The notes beneath the pieces were generated by a model, which was given only the letters and a program-made list of their open reading frames with translations, searched no databases and was not told the DNA's origin. The position numbers were made by a program, and so were the translations under genes. From contig NZ_JMIW01000004.1 in NCBI RefSeq assembly GCF_000715015.1, forward strand, positions 62,001 through 126,000: a stretch of 64,000 bases of DNA. The letters run 5' to 3'. Shown here piece by piece: positions 18,758-27,995 of this stretch. The stretch comes from Erythrobacter longus (GTDB taxonomy: Bacteria; Pseudomonadota; Alphaproteobacteria; Sphingomonadales; Sphingomonadaceae). Each line of letters starts with the position of its first letter. Within the stretch, counting starts at the first letter, position 1.

Positions 18758-19372
18758 ATGAGCGAAACTTCTGTCGGTAAATTGATCGTTCGGCACATTG
18801 AGGAGTTGGAAGCAGCTCTCCGTTTCGTGAGAGGGTCGATGAGCCAGTCGCTCGGCAACGCCGTCGCCGATCTAGTAGATGATCGCAGGCGAGCCTTAGA
18901 TTGGGATGGCGAGGTCAATCGTGACCTCAACGAAGGAATTTGGTTTGCGCCGAGCGAATGGCGAACTGCGAATGACGATGAAGAAAATTACGACCTGTAC
19001 GTCGAATTCGAGGAAACAGATTGTCTCGATGGGGAGGAAGCGGAGACTTGGATTGGTGCCTTCTGCGGCTTTGCAGGAGCAGGAATTCGTCTCCGCCTAA
19101 AAACCAACGCGCTTGGTCAGCGCGAATGGAAAACGCTGCTTCGTACGGAAACCAAGCTTATTGACCAGCTCGTTGAAGGCGGTTTTTCGTGCGACCCAAA
19201 GAAGGGCGAGCTTGCAGCTCTAATTTCAATTGAGAAAGACAAGCTAGCAGAAGCATTCGCTGACGAGGAATTCGACGAAGCTCTGCAGCCTGTTGGTTGG
19301 GCGATCGATAGAATCGCGAAACACCAGGCTACCTTCGATCAGCTTGTCAGCGCCATTAGAATAAAACGCTGA
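18758..19372 (+). CDS. Unknown acidic protein, partner of PD-(D/E)XK gene
   Basis: I do not recognise this 204-residue protein. It is acidic (DDEENYDLYVEFEETDCLDGEEAETWIG), has no membrane segment or signal peptide, and seems to be a mixed alpha/beta cytoplasmic protein with a helical N-terminus. It follows the nuclease-like gene by 12 bases with AGGA as a ribosome site, and precedes the next gene by 13 bases. It could be an inhibitor, sensor or specificity partner of the nuclease, but nothing in the sequence decides this. GC content near 50 percent is low for the window. Confidence 0.6.
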   Translation: MSETSVGKLIVRHIEELEAALRFVRGSMSQSLGNAVADLVDDRRRALDWDGEVNRDLNEGIWFAPSEWRTANDDEENYDLYVEFEETDCLDGEEAETWIGAFCGFAGAGIRLRLKTNALGQREWKTLLRTETKLIDQLVEGGFSCDPKKGELAALISIEKDKLAEAFADEEFDEALQPVGWAIDRIAKHQATFDQLVSAIRIKR

Positions 19373-19385
19373 GTGGGAGCATGTC

Positions 19386-20939
19386 GTGGGAGCAGAAGCA
19401 AAGGTAACCGACGGCGATCCACTGTGGACCAAGACGGGCAGTTGGACGATGGGCCTCGATCCGCTTGGGCTTCAGGCTACCAGCATCAGGATCTATCAGT
19501 CGCTGGTTCCAAACATCACCAACATTACCAACCGACTGAGATACTACGCATATTTCCCGTGGCTGGTCGGCTTGTATGAAAAGCTCCACCACTCCGATGA
19601 TCCAGCAAAATTTGCCAACTTCATGCGTCGCGGCGAGGCCCTCTATGCCCTCGCCACCCTCGTAGACGGTCAGCAAGGCAGCGACGGCCTGGGTGGTTCG
19701 AACTGGGCAAGCCAGCATCGTTCCGAGGCCGCAGTCAACGGCATAGATTTCCGCCCCTACACCGACGACAGGACTTCGCCTCAAACCTACCTGCAGGCAT
19801 CGCGCGGCAACTATGGCGTTGCCTATGCTCCAACCCTCGTCGAGATGGAGTGGCTAACTCGCTCTTCGGTGCCCGTGACAAACGGGCGCGGTGAAACGGT
19901 GGCCTCCGCATTTGCCCACTCAATTGGACAGGTCGCCGACGACATTGAAGCCGTACTGCTTGCCGGCAAAGCAACCGCCAAGCAGCTTCAGGATATCGGA
20001 GCCGCAATACATCCGGCCAAGATTCCGTCAGGATCTCAAGAGCAGTCCGTCCTTCGGGAGTTCCTGATCGGTACGCATCATACGACGAAGGACGCCGTGT
20101 CGCGGCGATCGACGATCTGGCTTGTTCTCGACCTCATTCGCAAGGGTGTCGCCCCCGGCGACATCGATGCACTTCGAAAAGCATTCTATGCCCGACGATT
20201 GCCCAATGACGATGTGTACAATCAGTCTGCCGAAACGCTTGATCGCTGGCGTGCATACCAGGCCAACGAGTTTGGGCAGGTTGCTTTGGCTGGTGCGTTG
20301 AACGCGCTGACCGGCTTGCAACGAGAAGACCATCCTTCTGGTATCGAACCAAAGGACCTGATCGGGAAGGTGATCGCAAGTTCACTTCCGGCAAGCAACC
20401 AAAGCTGGTCGCAATGGGCCAGTTCTTTGGCGGCAGACTCCGAAGCTGATGAACTAAGGTTGATCGAGCCCATACTCCAAGACCTGGGGAATGGTGTTCG
20501 GCCGGCGGAAGAAACCATGTTGAGCGCATTCAAGCTGCTCGCTTTGCTCTGGGCACGATGGGCGAAAGGTGACGAAGCTGTCCGGCCAATCATCGCGCGA
20601 ATGGCGGGCCCCGACGGTCGCTCGCTCGATGGTATTCTGCGGACCCTGGATCTGGCTCAGAGCCTGACAGCCGGAGAAGCCTTGGCCGCCGTAATGCTGA
20701 AGCACGTTGTTATCGACCATCAGATCATTGCTGGCCGTAAGCTCTCGACGGCAGGAACTTTTACATATCACTTCCTCGTGGAAGATGGCCTGCTCAGTGA
20801 GGGATTGCTGGGCGAGTACGGCTACACGACGCCGCGGTTGTTCAATTTGACCCGTGTTTTGAGAGATGCGGGGTATCTCAGCGACGATGGCGTGACGAGC
20901 GATGGGGAGGCTTTCCTTGAACAGCATCAGCCTCTTTAA
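19386..20939 (+). CDS. DUF6361-like protein, defence-associated
   Basis: This 517-residue cytoplasmic protein has an N-terminal block LRYYAYFPWLVGLYEKL that resembles the ARYFLFVPW-type motif of DUF6361 proteins. The rest is mostly helical. The function of the family is unknown. It is often seen beside phospholipase-D-fold and helicase genes in defence islands (recalled, not checked). The GTG start at 19386 follows GGGAG by six bases. The end overlaps the phospholipase-D-fold gene by about 23 bases, so the two are translationally coupled and probably act together. Confidence 0.6.
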   Translation: MGAEAKVTDGDPLWTKTGSWTMGLDPLGLQATSIRIYQSLVPNITNITNRLRYYAYFPWLVGLYEKLHHSDDPAKFANFMRRGEALYALATLVDGQQGSDGLGGSNWASQHRSEAAVNGIDFRPYTDDRTSPQTYLQASRGNYGVAYAPTLVEMEWLTRSSVPVTNGRGETVASAFAHSIGQVADDIEAVLLAGKATAKQLQDIGAAIHPAKIPSGSQEQSVLREFLIGTHHTTKDAVSRRSTIWLVLDLIRKGVAPGDIDALRKAFYARRLPNDDVYNQSAETLDRWRAYQANEFGQVALAGALNALTGLQREDHPSGIEPKDLIGKVIASSLPASNQSWSQWASSLAADSEADELRLIEPILQDLGNGVRPAEETMLSAFKLLALLWARWAKGDEAVRPIIARMAGPDGRSLDGILRTLDLAQSLTAGEALAAVMLKHVVIDHQIIAGRKLSTAGTFTYHFLVEDGLLSEGLLGEYGYTTPRLFNLTRVLRDAGYLSDDGVTSDGEAFLEQHQPL

Positions 20940-23388
20940 AGATCTCGCGCGCACTGGCTTCCACACCTCGATCGTCACAACCTACTCGGTCGATGCGGCA
21001 TTCTACGATGGCTCGCTGCATCATCGGCTGCGCGTCTACGGAAGCGACAACAACATATTGATGGCCGACGCCAATATGCTCCAGCGTGCCATATCCGAGA
21101 CGCCAGAGTCATTTGGCCGTGCCGGTACGGCCTATGCCTTGTTGCCAATTTCAGTGCCTGGCGCATTCCATCCCAAAATCAGCGTTCGACTGGGCAGTGA
21201 TGCCGGCTGCGTCATTGTTGGATCTGCCAACGCGACCGCAGCAGGCTGGGGCAGGAATCGCGAGATCGTCGGCCAATTCGAGTGGTGGCGCAAGCGCAGC
21301 GACGGTGAGGAGAACGCCAATCGCCAGTTGATCCGCAAGGCTTTCGATTATCTCTTAAAGTGGCTTCAGGAAGCGGGCCTCGAAACGGTCAAGCGCAAAC
21401 TCGACCTCATCGAACGCGATGCTGCGTGGTTGTTCGAGACTGAAGCAAATGATGGACCGATCGAACTCAATGACGGCACGCTGATCGATCTGCTGTGCGA
21501 GGACGCCAGTGGCGGACCTGGCATACTCAGCCGATTAGTCGATCTGGTCAGGGGCGCAGCTGTGACCCAGCTTGTCGTGCTCTCGCCCTATTGGGACGCA
21601 AAACTCGAAGGCCTGCTAGGCCTCATCGAAGCTTTGAAGCCTGAGAAGACAACCATTGCTCTCAGTGCCCACAGCCCCGAGTTCCCTGTCAATCAACTCC
21701 AACGCATTCCGCAAGTCAGTTTTGCCAGGGTTTTCGATGGTAACGATGGCGCGCGGTTTATCCATGCCAAGGTCTTTGTGATCCAGACGGAGGATTGGGA
21801 CCATATTGTCTACGGGAGTGCTAACTGTTCCGACGACGCCTTGGGCCTTACTGACCTTGCAGCGCGCAACGCTGAGTGTTCGGTCTATCGCCGTCTTCCG
21901 TCGGGTTCCGCACTTGAGCTGTTGGGCCTCGATCTGTCATCGACGATAGACCCATCCGACTTGATGGAGCCGACGAAGGAACTGCTCGAAGCGAAACCCG
22001 GCGCACCGCTTCCTCTTGGCACGATCGAAGCGGCGGGAAGCAGCCTGCGCTGGATGCCATCGCAACGAATTGCCGATCCGGAGGACGCGGCAATCGTGAT
22101 CCCCGAGGGCGAGTTTGCATTCTCGCGCGTCCGCAGCGGCAACTATGCACTCGATCTGCCGACAACACCTCGGTTTCCGCTGATCGCACGGATCCGGCTG
22201 AACAACGGAATGCTCACCAGTGCCGTTATCGTCAACGATGCGGTCAGTTTGACCCATGCTGCACCCGGCTTGGGAGACAAGCGGTTACGCTCGGCGTTCG
22301 CGAAAGTGGAACTCGAGGGTGGCGACTTTCTCGAACTTGCCAGCCTTGCCGCGATCATCTTCTCCGAAACGCCCGAGAGCCGCCGAAAGGCGGCAAAAAC
22401 GGTCAGATCCATTGGCCGCGCCCATGGCAAGGGAACAGAGGACGGCGACGACCACGTTTTCTTCGACTACGAGAGTCCTGAAGCCTTCCGAGAGGCAATG
22501 TCGGCCAGCGCACCGTCCAAGGGCGATAGCAGTCGGCTCAATTTCGACGACCCCGATGCAGTCAATCTCCTAAGGATCATTCTTCGTGGCATCGGCCAGG
22601 CGGATGAGGAGGAGGAGGACCTCTATCGCGACGAGGTGCCCGACGGCGGCGATGGAGCCGATGGAAGCGACGGAGATAACAATTCGGAGCAGTCCGGCGA
22701 TCGAGGAGCTGGCGATAACGGGGACCCGCCGCCTCGAGAACCGCGTACGTACCGACGTGATGAGGCCGAAAGGCAAAGCCTCGACATTCTGAAAGCGGTC
22801 GATTGCTTCGAAGCCTACATTGCGCGGTTGGCTGCCGAGGAAACTCCTCCGCCTCGCAAGCTCACTGCGGAAGTCTGCTTCATTCTGCGACTGATGGTCG
22901 AGGCGTGCCGTCGCCCACTCCAAGTCAAAGAAGGCGAACAGCGAGACCAGTTGTTCGCACTGGACCTAGAGCCTAAGCAACACGATCGCGAGCGCGCGTT
23001 TGTGGTCCGTGTTGGACGAATTCTCCAACGCCTGTGGCAGGGCAGCAAATCGGAAGCCGCTTTGCTGTCACGGATTTCGATCGGCCAGCATCAGACAGAA
23101 CTGCCCTTCGACTGTTTTGCCTTGGTGGCGATCACGCGATGGGCGCTAGCGCGTTCAGTGATGGCAGTTGCTGACCACAAGCAGGCGGCTTTGGCAGGGT
23201 TCGTGACGAAAAGTGCAATCGCGATCTGGAAAGCAACCCAATCTTGGCCGCGGCTCGATCAAGAGGCCGAACTCGAATTTGTCGGCAAACTGGATGCTGC
23301 TCTAGGCATTGATCGCGAAGAGACAGAGCTTCTCCTAAAACACTATGCCCAGCTCAACCAGCAACTCACGAACGCCAACGCATCTTGA
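20917..23388 (+). CDS. Phospholipase-D-fold nuclease-like protein
   Basis: The 823-residue product has two HKD-type motifs. FHPKISVRLGSDAG...GSANATAAG lies near residues 80-110, and FIHAKVFVIQTEDW...GSANCSDDALG near 280-320. This pairs the two half-sites of a PLD-fold nuclease or phosphodiesterase. DISARM's DrmC is also a PLD protein, but smaller. Here a long C-terminal part follows, with an acidic Gly/Asp-rich linker (about residues 570-610) and a helical domain. I prefer the TTG at 20917, six bases after GGGGAGG; an ATG at 20902 is possible. It converges on the RecB/helicase gene, with 20 bases between them. Confidence 0.82.
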   Translation: MNSISLFKDLARTGFHTSIVTTYSVDAAFYDGSLHHRLRVYGSDNNILMADANMLQRAISETPESFGRAGTAYALLPISVPGAFHPKISVRLGSDAGCVIVGSANATAAGWGRNREIVGQFEWWRKRSDGEENANRQLIRKAFDYLLKWLQEAGLETVKRKLDLIERDAAWLFETEANDGPIELNDGTLIDLLCEDASGGPGILSRLVDLVRGAAVTQLVVLSPYWDAKLEGLLGLIEALKPEKTTIALSAHSPEFPVNQLQRIPQVSFARVFDGNDGARFIHAKVFVIQTEDWDHIVYGSANCSDDALGLTDLAARNAECSVYRRLPSGSALELLGLDLSSTIDPSDLMEPTKELLEAKPGAPLPLGTIEAAGSSLRWMPSQRIADPEDAAIVIPEGEFAFSRVRSGNYALDLPTTPRFPLIARIRLNNGMLTSAVIVNDAVSLTHAAPGLGDKRLRSAFAKVELEGGDFLELASLAAIIFSETPESRRKAAKTVRSIGRAHGKGTEDGDDHVFFDYESPEAFREAMSASAPSKGDSSRLNFDDPDAVNLLRIILRGIGQADEEEEDLYRDEVPDGGDGADGSDGDNNSEQSGDRGAGDNGDPPPREPRTYRRDEAERQSLDILKAVDCFEAYIARLAAEETPPPRKLTAEVCFILRLMVEACRRPLQVKEGEQRDQLFALDLEPKQHDRERAFVVRVGRILQRLWQGSKSEAALLSRISIGQHQTELPFDCFALVAITRWALARSVMAVADHKQAALAGFVTKSAIAIWKATQSWPRLDQEAELEFVGKLDAALGIDREETELLLKHYAQLNQQLTNANAS

Positions 23389-23408
23389 GCGTAAACCTGC
23401 AGGCCTGC

Positions 23409-26400
23409 TCATTGCGCTCTCTCGAGGTAGCGACAAAAGGCATTTGCGAGCTGCATTTGTCTCGGCGTGCGGCACTCGGCTTCGAAGACTTGCGGAGAGC
23501 CAACTAGGATCGTCACGCACTTCGCGCGGGATGTCGCAACGTTGAGGCGATTGAGACTGTAGAGAAACTCCATCCCTCGCGGAGCGTCCGCATACGAGGA
23601 GCTTGCCAGGGAGTAGATTGAAATCGGCGCTTCTTGCCCCTGAAATTTATCAACGGTCCCAACCCGCGCCTGTGGCAGGCGCTGCTGAATTTCGAAGACC
23701 TGGGCATTGTACGGCGCGATGATCAGGATGTCATCGCTTCCGACGGGATGCTCTTCCCCATTCCGGTCAACCCAGGTCGCTCCTTGCTGGAGGATGTCGC
23801 CTACCAAGGCTGCGATAACATCGGCCTCCTCGGGTGAGCAGTTCTGATTGCCCTCGTGCTCGACGGGCAAGAAGCGGAGCCCCGTGCCCCCGGCGATGCC
23901 GCTGGCATTGACGCGTTGCCCAGCCGTTTCCTCCTTCGATTCAAGCTTGCCCTCATAGAAGAGTTCTGAAGTGAATCCGGAAATATCGGGATGCAGCCGC
24001 CAGGTAACGTCGAGGAAAAGTCCTTCGTCAGATGCTATCGTCTGTTTCCCCGACAAGAGATGGTCCAGAGCCGAGCATCCAGTGCCGTCCGGATGGCTTC
24101 CCTGCATTGGTTGGTCGAGTTGCTGAGGATCACCAAGCAAGACCAGCGTTTTGGCTGCCTGCGAGACCGCGAGCACATTTGCGAGGGACATCTGCGCGGC
24201 CTCATCGACGAAAAGAACGTCAAGACATTCAAACGCGTCCTCGGTCGACCACAGCCACGCTGTCCCGCCTGCGAGCTGGCATTCGCCATGCAAAGCGGAG
24301 AAGACCTCACCGTTACTCTTTTTGGCAAAGCGAAGGCGATCGGTGGCCTCTTCCTTTGAACCCCCTTTCGGCTTTTGAATGCACACAAGTGGCGTGGCGG
24401 TTTCCTCGGCAACCTCGATAACCTTGTCGAGTAGGTTGCGGATCACGTCGTGACCATTGGCCACGACCCCTACCTTTTTGCCTTGCTTCACCAGCTCGCA
24501 GATCATGTGCCCGCCAGTATGCGTCTTGCCGGTTCCGGGTGGTCCCTGGATCGGCAACACTCCTGACGCAACGAGCGGCGCAATCCGCACACCGGCGGCA
24601 AGCGGCGTTTCGCCGTCCATCCTGATGGGCGCATCGCCTCCAACTTGCGGGGCCACGCGCATGAGCATGTCTCGAGCGGGCCGGTAGGCATCGCCGTCGA
24701 ACATGCCATGCTCGCAGACATAGCGTGCCAGCCGAACGAGCGATTCCTGCATGGGCTTCGATGAAACATGCTCGTGAACGAAGATCGCTTCGGGATGCTC
24801 GCTCGCCATAGCCGAGGTTTTCTTGATGTCGACAGTCCGGTGGCTGCGGGAAATGTCCTCGACAGAACCGACCGATTGGCCGCCCTGGACCTTGATCCCT
24901 TTGCCTGGGCGAATGTCGGCTTCCTGAGCCGGAAAGCTGTAACGATCGATCGGACATTTTGCCGTTCCACCCACTGTCTCGACGTACTGAAGACCCGAGA
25001 GGCCCGCGCGCTCATCCAGCAGATCTTCGGCAGAGAGGTCGCACAAACGGAAGTATTCCCACCAGCCTGCCTTCTCCTCGCGGCGATGCCATTCGAGCAG
25101 GTTCGCCAACAGCCAGCGACCATGCTCCTCGGCCGACCGATCGGCCGGATCGACCGGAACCCCATCGGTAAGTTCCTCGATCAACGGCGTGATCAACTCG
25201 AGCCATTCGGAGAGGTTTTCGCTTGGTGCGCCCTCGGCGATTTCCGGACGCGCAACAACGGCTCCCTGTTCGACCAATTTCTGCCGCTGCACTTCCAGCC
25301 AATCGCGCAAGTATCGCGTCGCAACGCAGTCATCGCGGTTGTAAACCTCGACGGTTGCGTGATCCTCGGCCTCGATCCCTGCGGGATCGTTCGCTTCGAG
25401 GCATAGCTGAAGCCGCGTCAGAGCCTGGTTCGCGTCGGGCAGTTTGGCATCGCGTTCATAGCCGAAGAGAGGCTCGAGCTTCTTTATCGAATAGTTTTCG
25501 ACGCCAGCGCGAATTGCGTGTCGCACGACGCTGAGAAGGTCGACCAGAACCTTGCCGCGCAACAGCCGATCGAGTTCATCCTCGCGGGTGGCATAGCGGC
25601 CCATGAGCCGCTTGAGCGCTCCCGGCTCGTATCCCCCGTAGTGATAGACATGCAGGTTGGGATAAGTTTCCAGCCGCGCGATAACGAAATCGATGAAGGT
25701 TTCGAATGCTGCCTTTTCTGCCTCGCGATCGAGCGCCCAGAGCCCCCGATAGCGCGTCTCACCGCCGTCGATGTAATGAAAGCCATGGAGGTATTCGAGA
25801 CCGTGCTCTCCAACAAAGGGATCACCCTCGAAATCGAGGAAGATATCTCCTTCATCGGGCTCGGGCAGGCAAGCCAAGCCAAATCCGGGGACTGGTGCAA
25901 GGAGCTCGAATTTCAGTTCTCCTGCAAGACGGCTTTCCAGCTGAACGCGGGCCTGCTCGCGAACGCGCGTGAAGCTCTCGAGCGAGCCGCGTTCTGGTTT
26001 CCAGGGTAAGGGCATGGCGAGTTCGGCAAGCTGCGTACCTGTCGTGACCCCGTGCTCCTTGAGTTCGGCGATCTGAAGGCTCGAAATGCCTGCCACTAGA
26101 CAAAGATGGTCGTCGTCGCGCCGTTGCTTGTCACAACGGGTGCTCCAGACGCAGATATCGCAATGCGTAGCCGGCTCCGGATATGTCTCTTGCGGATTTC
26201 CGGAAGCAAAATTGGCGGCCATGCCTGCCTTCACCTGGCGATAGTATGCCCCGAAATCGGAGACGCGATAGCGCTCGGGCACAAAATCGGTCCAGGGTGG
26301 AACGACGTGCGCAAACTCCGGCATACGGCCCTGAACCTCGCCGATGAGCTCGGAATAGAGGCATAGCTGGAGGACGGTCCCACCTTTTGTTTCGCGGGCC

Positions 26401-26807
26401 AGCTTGGTGTCGACAGCTTCATAGGACCAACCGCCGAGATCGCTCGGCGTATCGACCTTCCGGAGAATGTCGGCGCGACCGACCCATGCGCCCGAACGAA
26501 GGGCGCCCTGCACGATGACGTCAACGCCTGCGCGCATGGCCTCGTGCGTCGCAGCAACGGCTTCGTCCGTAATTTCGACGCCGTCGATACGCACGACGTG
26601 CAGCCCGAGCGAGGCCAGGTGCTCGACATAGTCCTGCTCGTGCTTGGCCCCGCGTTCCCACAAAGCTTCGAGCAGCGGATCGTAGTATTTGGGTTTCGCC
26701 AGCTCCCCTTTGGCAACAGCGTGCTCAAGACCACTCAGGTGCCGACAATTGAGGTAGCCGACCAAATCGGTCGCGCTGAAGCGAAGCTGATCATTCTGGA
26801 TTTTCAC
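23409..26807 (-). CDS. TM0106-type RecB-like nuclease fused to superfamily 1 helicase
   Basis: This is a 1132-residue fusion. The N-terminal part is RecB-like and ends in a cysteine cluster HCDICVWSTRC...HLC (about residues 213-236) that could hold a metal or Fe-S centre as in Cas4/AddB proteins. A RNase-H-like exonuclease part follows, with DIFLDFEGDPF (about 318-328) and VYNRDDCVATRYL (about 480). The C-terminal half is a UPF1/Dna2-type helicase with Walker A QGPPGTGKTHTGG, Walker B VLFVDEAAQMS, and the late motifs VDKFQGQEAP and LNVATSRAK. It probably unwinds and degrades DNA. It is the last gene of the minus-strand operon. The GTG start follows AAGGAGG by nine bases. Confidence 0.88.
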   Translation of the reverse strand: MKIQNDQLRFSATDLVGYLNCRHLSGLEHAVAKGELAKPKYYDPLLEALWERGAKHEQDYVEHLASLGLHVVRIDGVEITDEAVAATHEAMRAGVDVIVQGALRSGAWVGRADILRKVDTPSDLGGWSYEAVDTKLARETKGGTVLQLCLYSELIGEVQGRMPEFAHVVPPWTDFVPERYRVSDFGAYYRQVKAGMAANFASGNPQETYPEPATHCDICVWSTRCDKQRRDDDHLCLVAGISSLQIAELKEHGVTTGTQLAELAMPLPWKPERGSLESFTRVREQARVQLESRLAGELKFELLAPVPGFGLACLPEPDEGDIFLDFEGDPFVGEHGLEYLHGFHYIDGGETRYRGLWALDREAEKAAFETFIDFVIARLETYPNLHVYHYGGYEPGALKRLMGRYATREDELDRLLRGKVLVDLLSVVRHAIRAGVENYSIKKLEPLFGYERDAKLPDANQALTRLQLCLEANDPAGIEAEDHATVEVYNRDDCVATRYLRDWLEVQRQKLVEQGAVVARPEIAEGAPSENLSEWLELITPLIEELTDGVPVDPADRSAEEHGRWLLANLLEWHRREEKAGWWEYFRLCDLSAEDLLDERAGLSGLQYVETVGGTAKCPIDRYSFPAQEADIRPGKGIKVQGGQSVGSVEDISRSHRTVDIKKTSAMASEHPEAIFVHEHVSSKPMQESLVRLARYVCEHGMFDGDAYRPARDMLMRVAPQVGGDAPIRMDGETPLAAGVRIAPLVASGVLPIQGPPGTGKTHTGGHMICELVKQGKKVGVVANGHDVIRNLLDKVIEVAEETATPLVCIQKPKGGSKEEATDRLRFAKKSNGEVFSALHGECQLAGGTAWLWSTEDAFECLDVLFVDEAAQMSLANVLAVSQAAKTLVLLGDPQQLDQPMQGSHPDGTGCSALDHLLSGKQTIASDEGLFLDVTWRLHPDISGFTSELFYEGKLESKEETAGQRVNASGIAGGTGLRFLPVEHEGNQNCSPEEADVIAALVGDILQQGATWVDRNGEEHPVGSDDILIIAPYNAQVFEIQQRLPQARVGTVDKFQGQEAPISIYSLASSSYADAPRGMEFLYSLNRLNVATSRAKCVTILVGSPQVFEAECRTPRQMQLANAFCRYLERAQ

Positions 26808-26868
26808 GAGCTTTGCCCTCCTTGAGTACCTGGCTACTTTTCACTTCGGGAACCTGAGTCGCGGTTGA

Positions 26869-27033
26869 TTACTCCCAGCCGCGACGGATGTCGGTGCGAT
26901 GGCACTCTGGACAATGGACAGCAGATGTGGGGCGATCGAGGCGCCGGGCTTCCCGCCGTTCGGCCTCGTCGAGCACTTCCGTCTCGAAGCGGTAGCCGCA
27001 GTTCTGGCAACGGAACCGCACACTCTCAGTCAT
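26869..27033 (-). CDS. 54-residue zinc-ribbon protein
   Basis: This short gene encodes 54 residues with two paired cysteine knuckles, FRCQNCGYRFE near the N-terminus and VHCPECHRTD near the C-terminus. That is a classic CxxC...CxxC zinc ribbon, with a helical charged segment (VLDEAERREARRLDR) between them. Such small ribbons often bind nucleic acids or act as adaptors. Its ATG lies inside the end of the TIR gene (ATGACTGA, 8-base overlap), which argues strongly for translation. 61 bases separate it from the RecB/helicase gene. The target is unknown. Confidence 0.75.
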   Translation of the reverse strand: MTESVRFRCQNCGYRFETEVLDEAERREARRLDRPTSAVHCPECHRTDIRRGWE

Positions 27034-27970
27034 AGGTCACTCCCGCGTGCTGAAGGAATTCAGCCCAAAGCGCTTCGGCCGCACCCTCAGGGGTCAGACG
27101 CTCGTCTTCGCGCCCGTAGCCAAAATTCATTGGCGCTAGATAAAGCTCATACTCGTCGGCCTTGATGCTGAAGCCGCCATTCGCCGTGTTGTCCGGCGCG
27201 TTCTCCGAAAACGAATAGAATATGTCGCTGAAGCCGTGACTGCCCCCCCGGCAATGCACCGTGATGTGCGCCACGCCGCGATCACGCGCCTTGTTTACCA
27301 AGGTGCAGCTGAAGGAGGTTTCCGTAAGCGGCGCGAACCGACCGCGCACGTCGTCGATCGAATCGATTTCGGCGATGGCTTGCTCGAAGTAGGTTCGCAG
27401 CGAGCGGAATGCCGCTGTCCGAAAGTCGCTCCGATCTATCTCATCAAAGTCCCTTTTGACGCGATAGCGCCTTGACGCGCCCCCTGCTTCGTTGGCGACG
27501 GCCCCCGCCGCGCTGGCATCTCCCGTCTCCGGCCGGTCTTCGGTGCGAAGGATACGGCGGATTTCATTCACGACATCGAGGTAGGCGTTGTTCTCGTTCG
27601 TCCATTCGCTGACCGGCTTGCCGTCGCGCGGAAGCGCCTTCAGCTGTCGCAACGGCGATGCCGCCCAATCACAAGGCTCGATGATGATCGGGACAACCCG
27701 GGCATCGCCTGCAGCATGACGTTCGAGTGCGCGCTGCATCTCACGCTCCACGCAATAGTCGGAAGCGAGAAAGTCAGGACTGACGAGCAGCAAGAAGAGT
27801 TCGCACCCCTCGAGCTGCGCGGTGATCTCGGCATCAAGCTCCCCGCCCGCCAGAATCTCGCGATCAAACCAAGCCTCGACCGCGCCTTCACGACGAAGCA
27901 TCGCCAGATGCGTGTGCAACCGGTCGAGCGCGCCCGCGTCCTTGTGCGAATAGGAAATGAAAGCCTTCAC
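27026..27970 (-). CDS. TIR-domain protein with unknown C-terminal domain
   Basis: The first 130 residues are a TIR domain: VKAFISYSHKDAGALDRLHT at the start, AWFDREILAGGELDAEI, LFLLLVSPDFLASDYCVERE with the likely catalytic Glu, and RVVPIIIEPCDW. Bacterial TIR domains are often NADases that trigger abortive infection. After a linker, about 150 residues form an unrecognised domain (for example RYRVKRDFDEIDRSDF and SHGFSDIFYSFSEN), perhaps a sensor. I take GTG at 27970, eight bases after AAAGG, because it places FISYS at the N-terminus; longer in-frame starts lack a site. It overlaps the zinc-ribbon gene by 8 bases. Confidence 0.85.
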   Translation of the reverse strand: MKAFISYSHKDAGALDRLHTHLAMLRREGAVEAWFDREILAGGELDAEITAQLEGCELFLLLVSPDFLASDYCVEREMQRALERHAAGDARVVPIIIEPCDWAASPLRQLKALPRDGKPVSEWTNENNAYLDVVNEIRRILRTEDRPETGDASAAGAVANEAGGASRRYRVKRDFDEIDRSDFRTAAFRSLRTYFEQAIAEIDSIDDVRGRFAPLTETSFSCTLVNKARDRGVAHITVHCRGGSHGFSDIFYSFSENAPDNTANGGFSIKADEYELYLAPMNFGYGREDERLTPEGAAEALWAEFLQHAGVTYD

Positions 27971-27995
27971 CGTGACAGCCTTTCGAAAATGCCGA

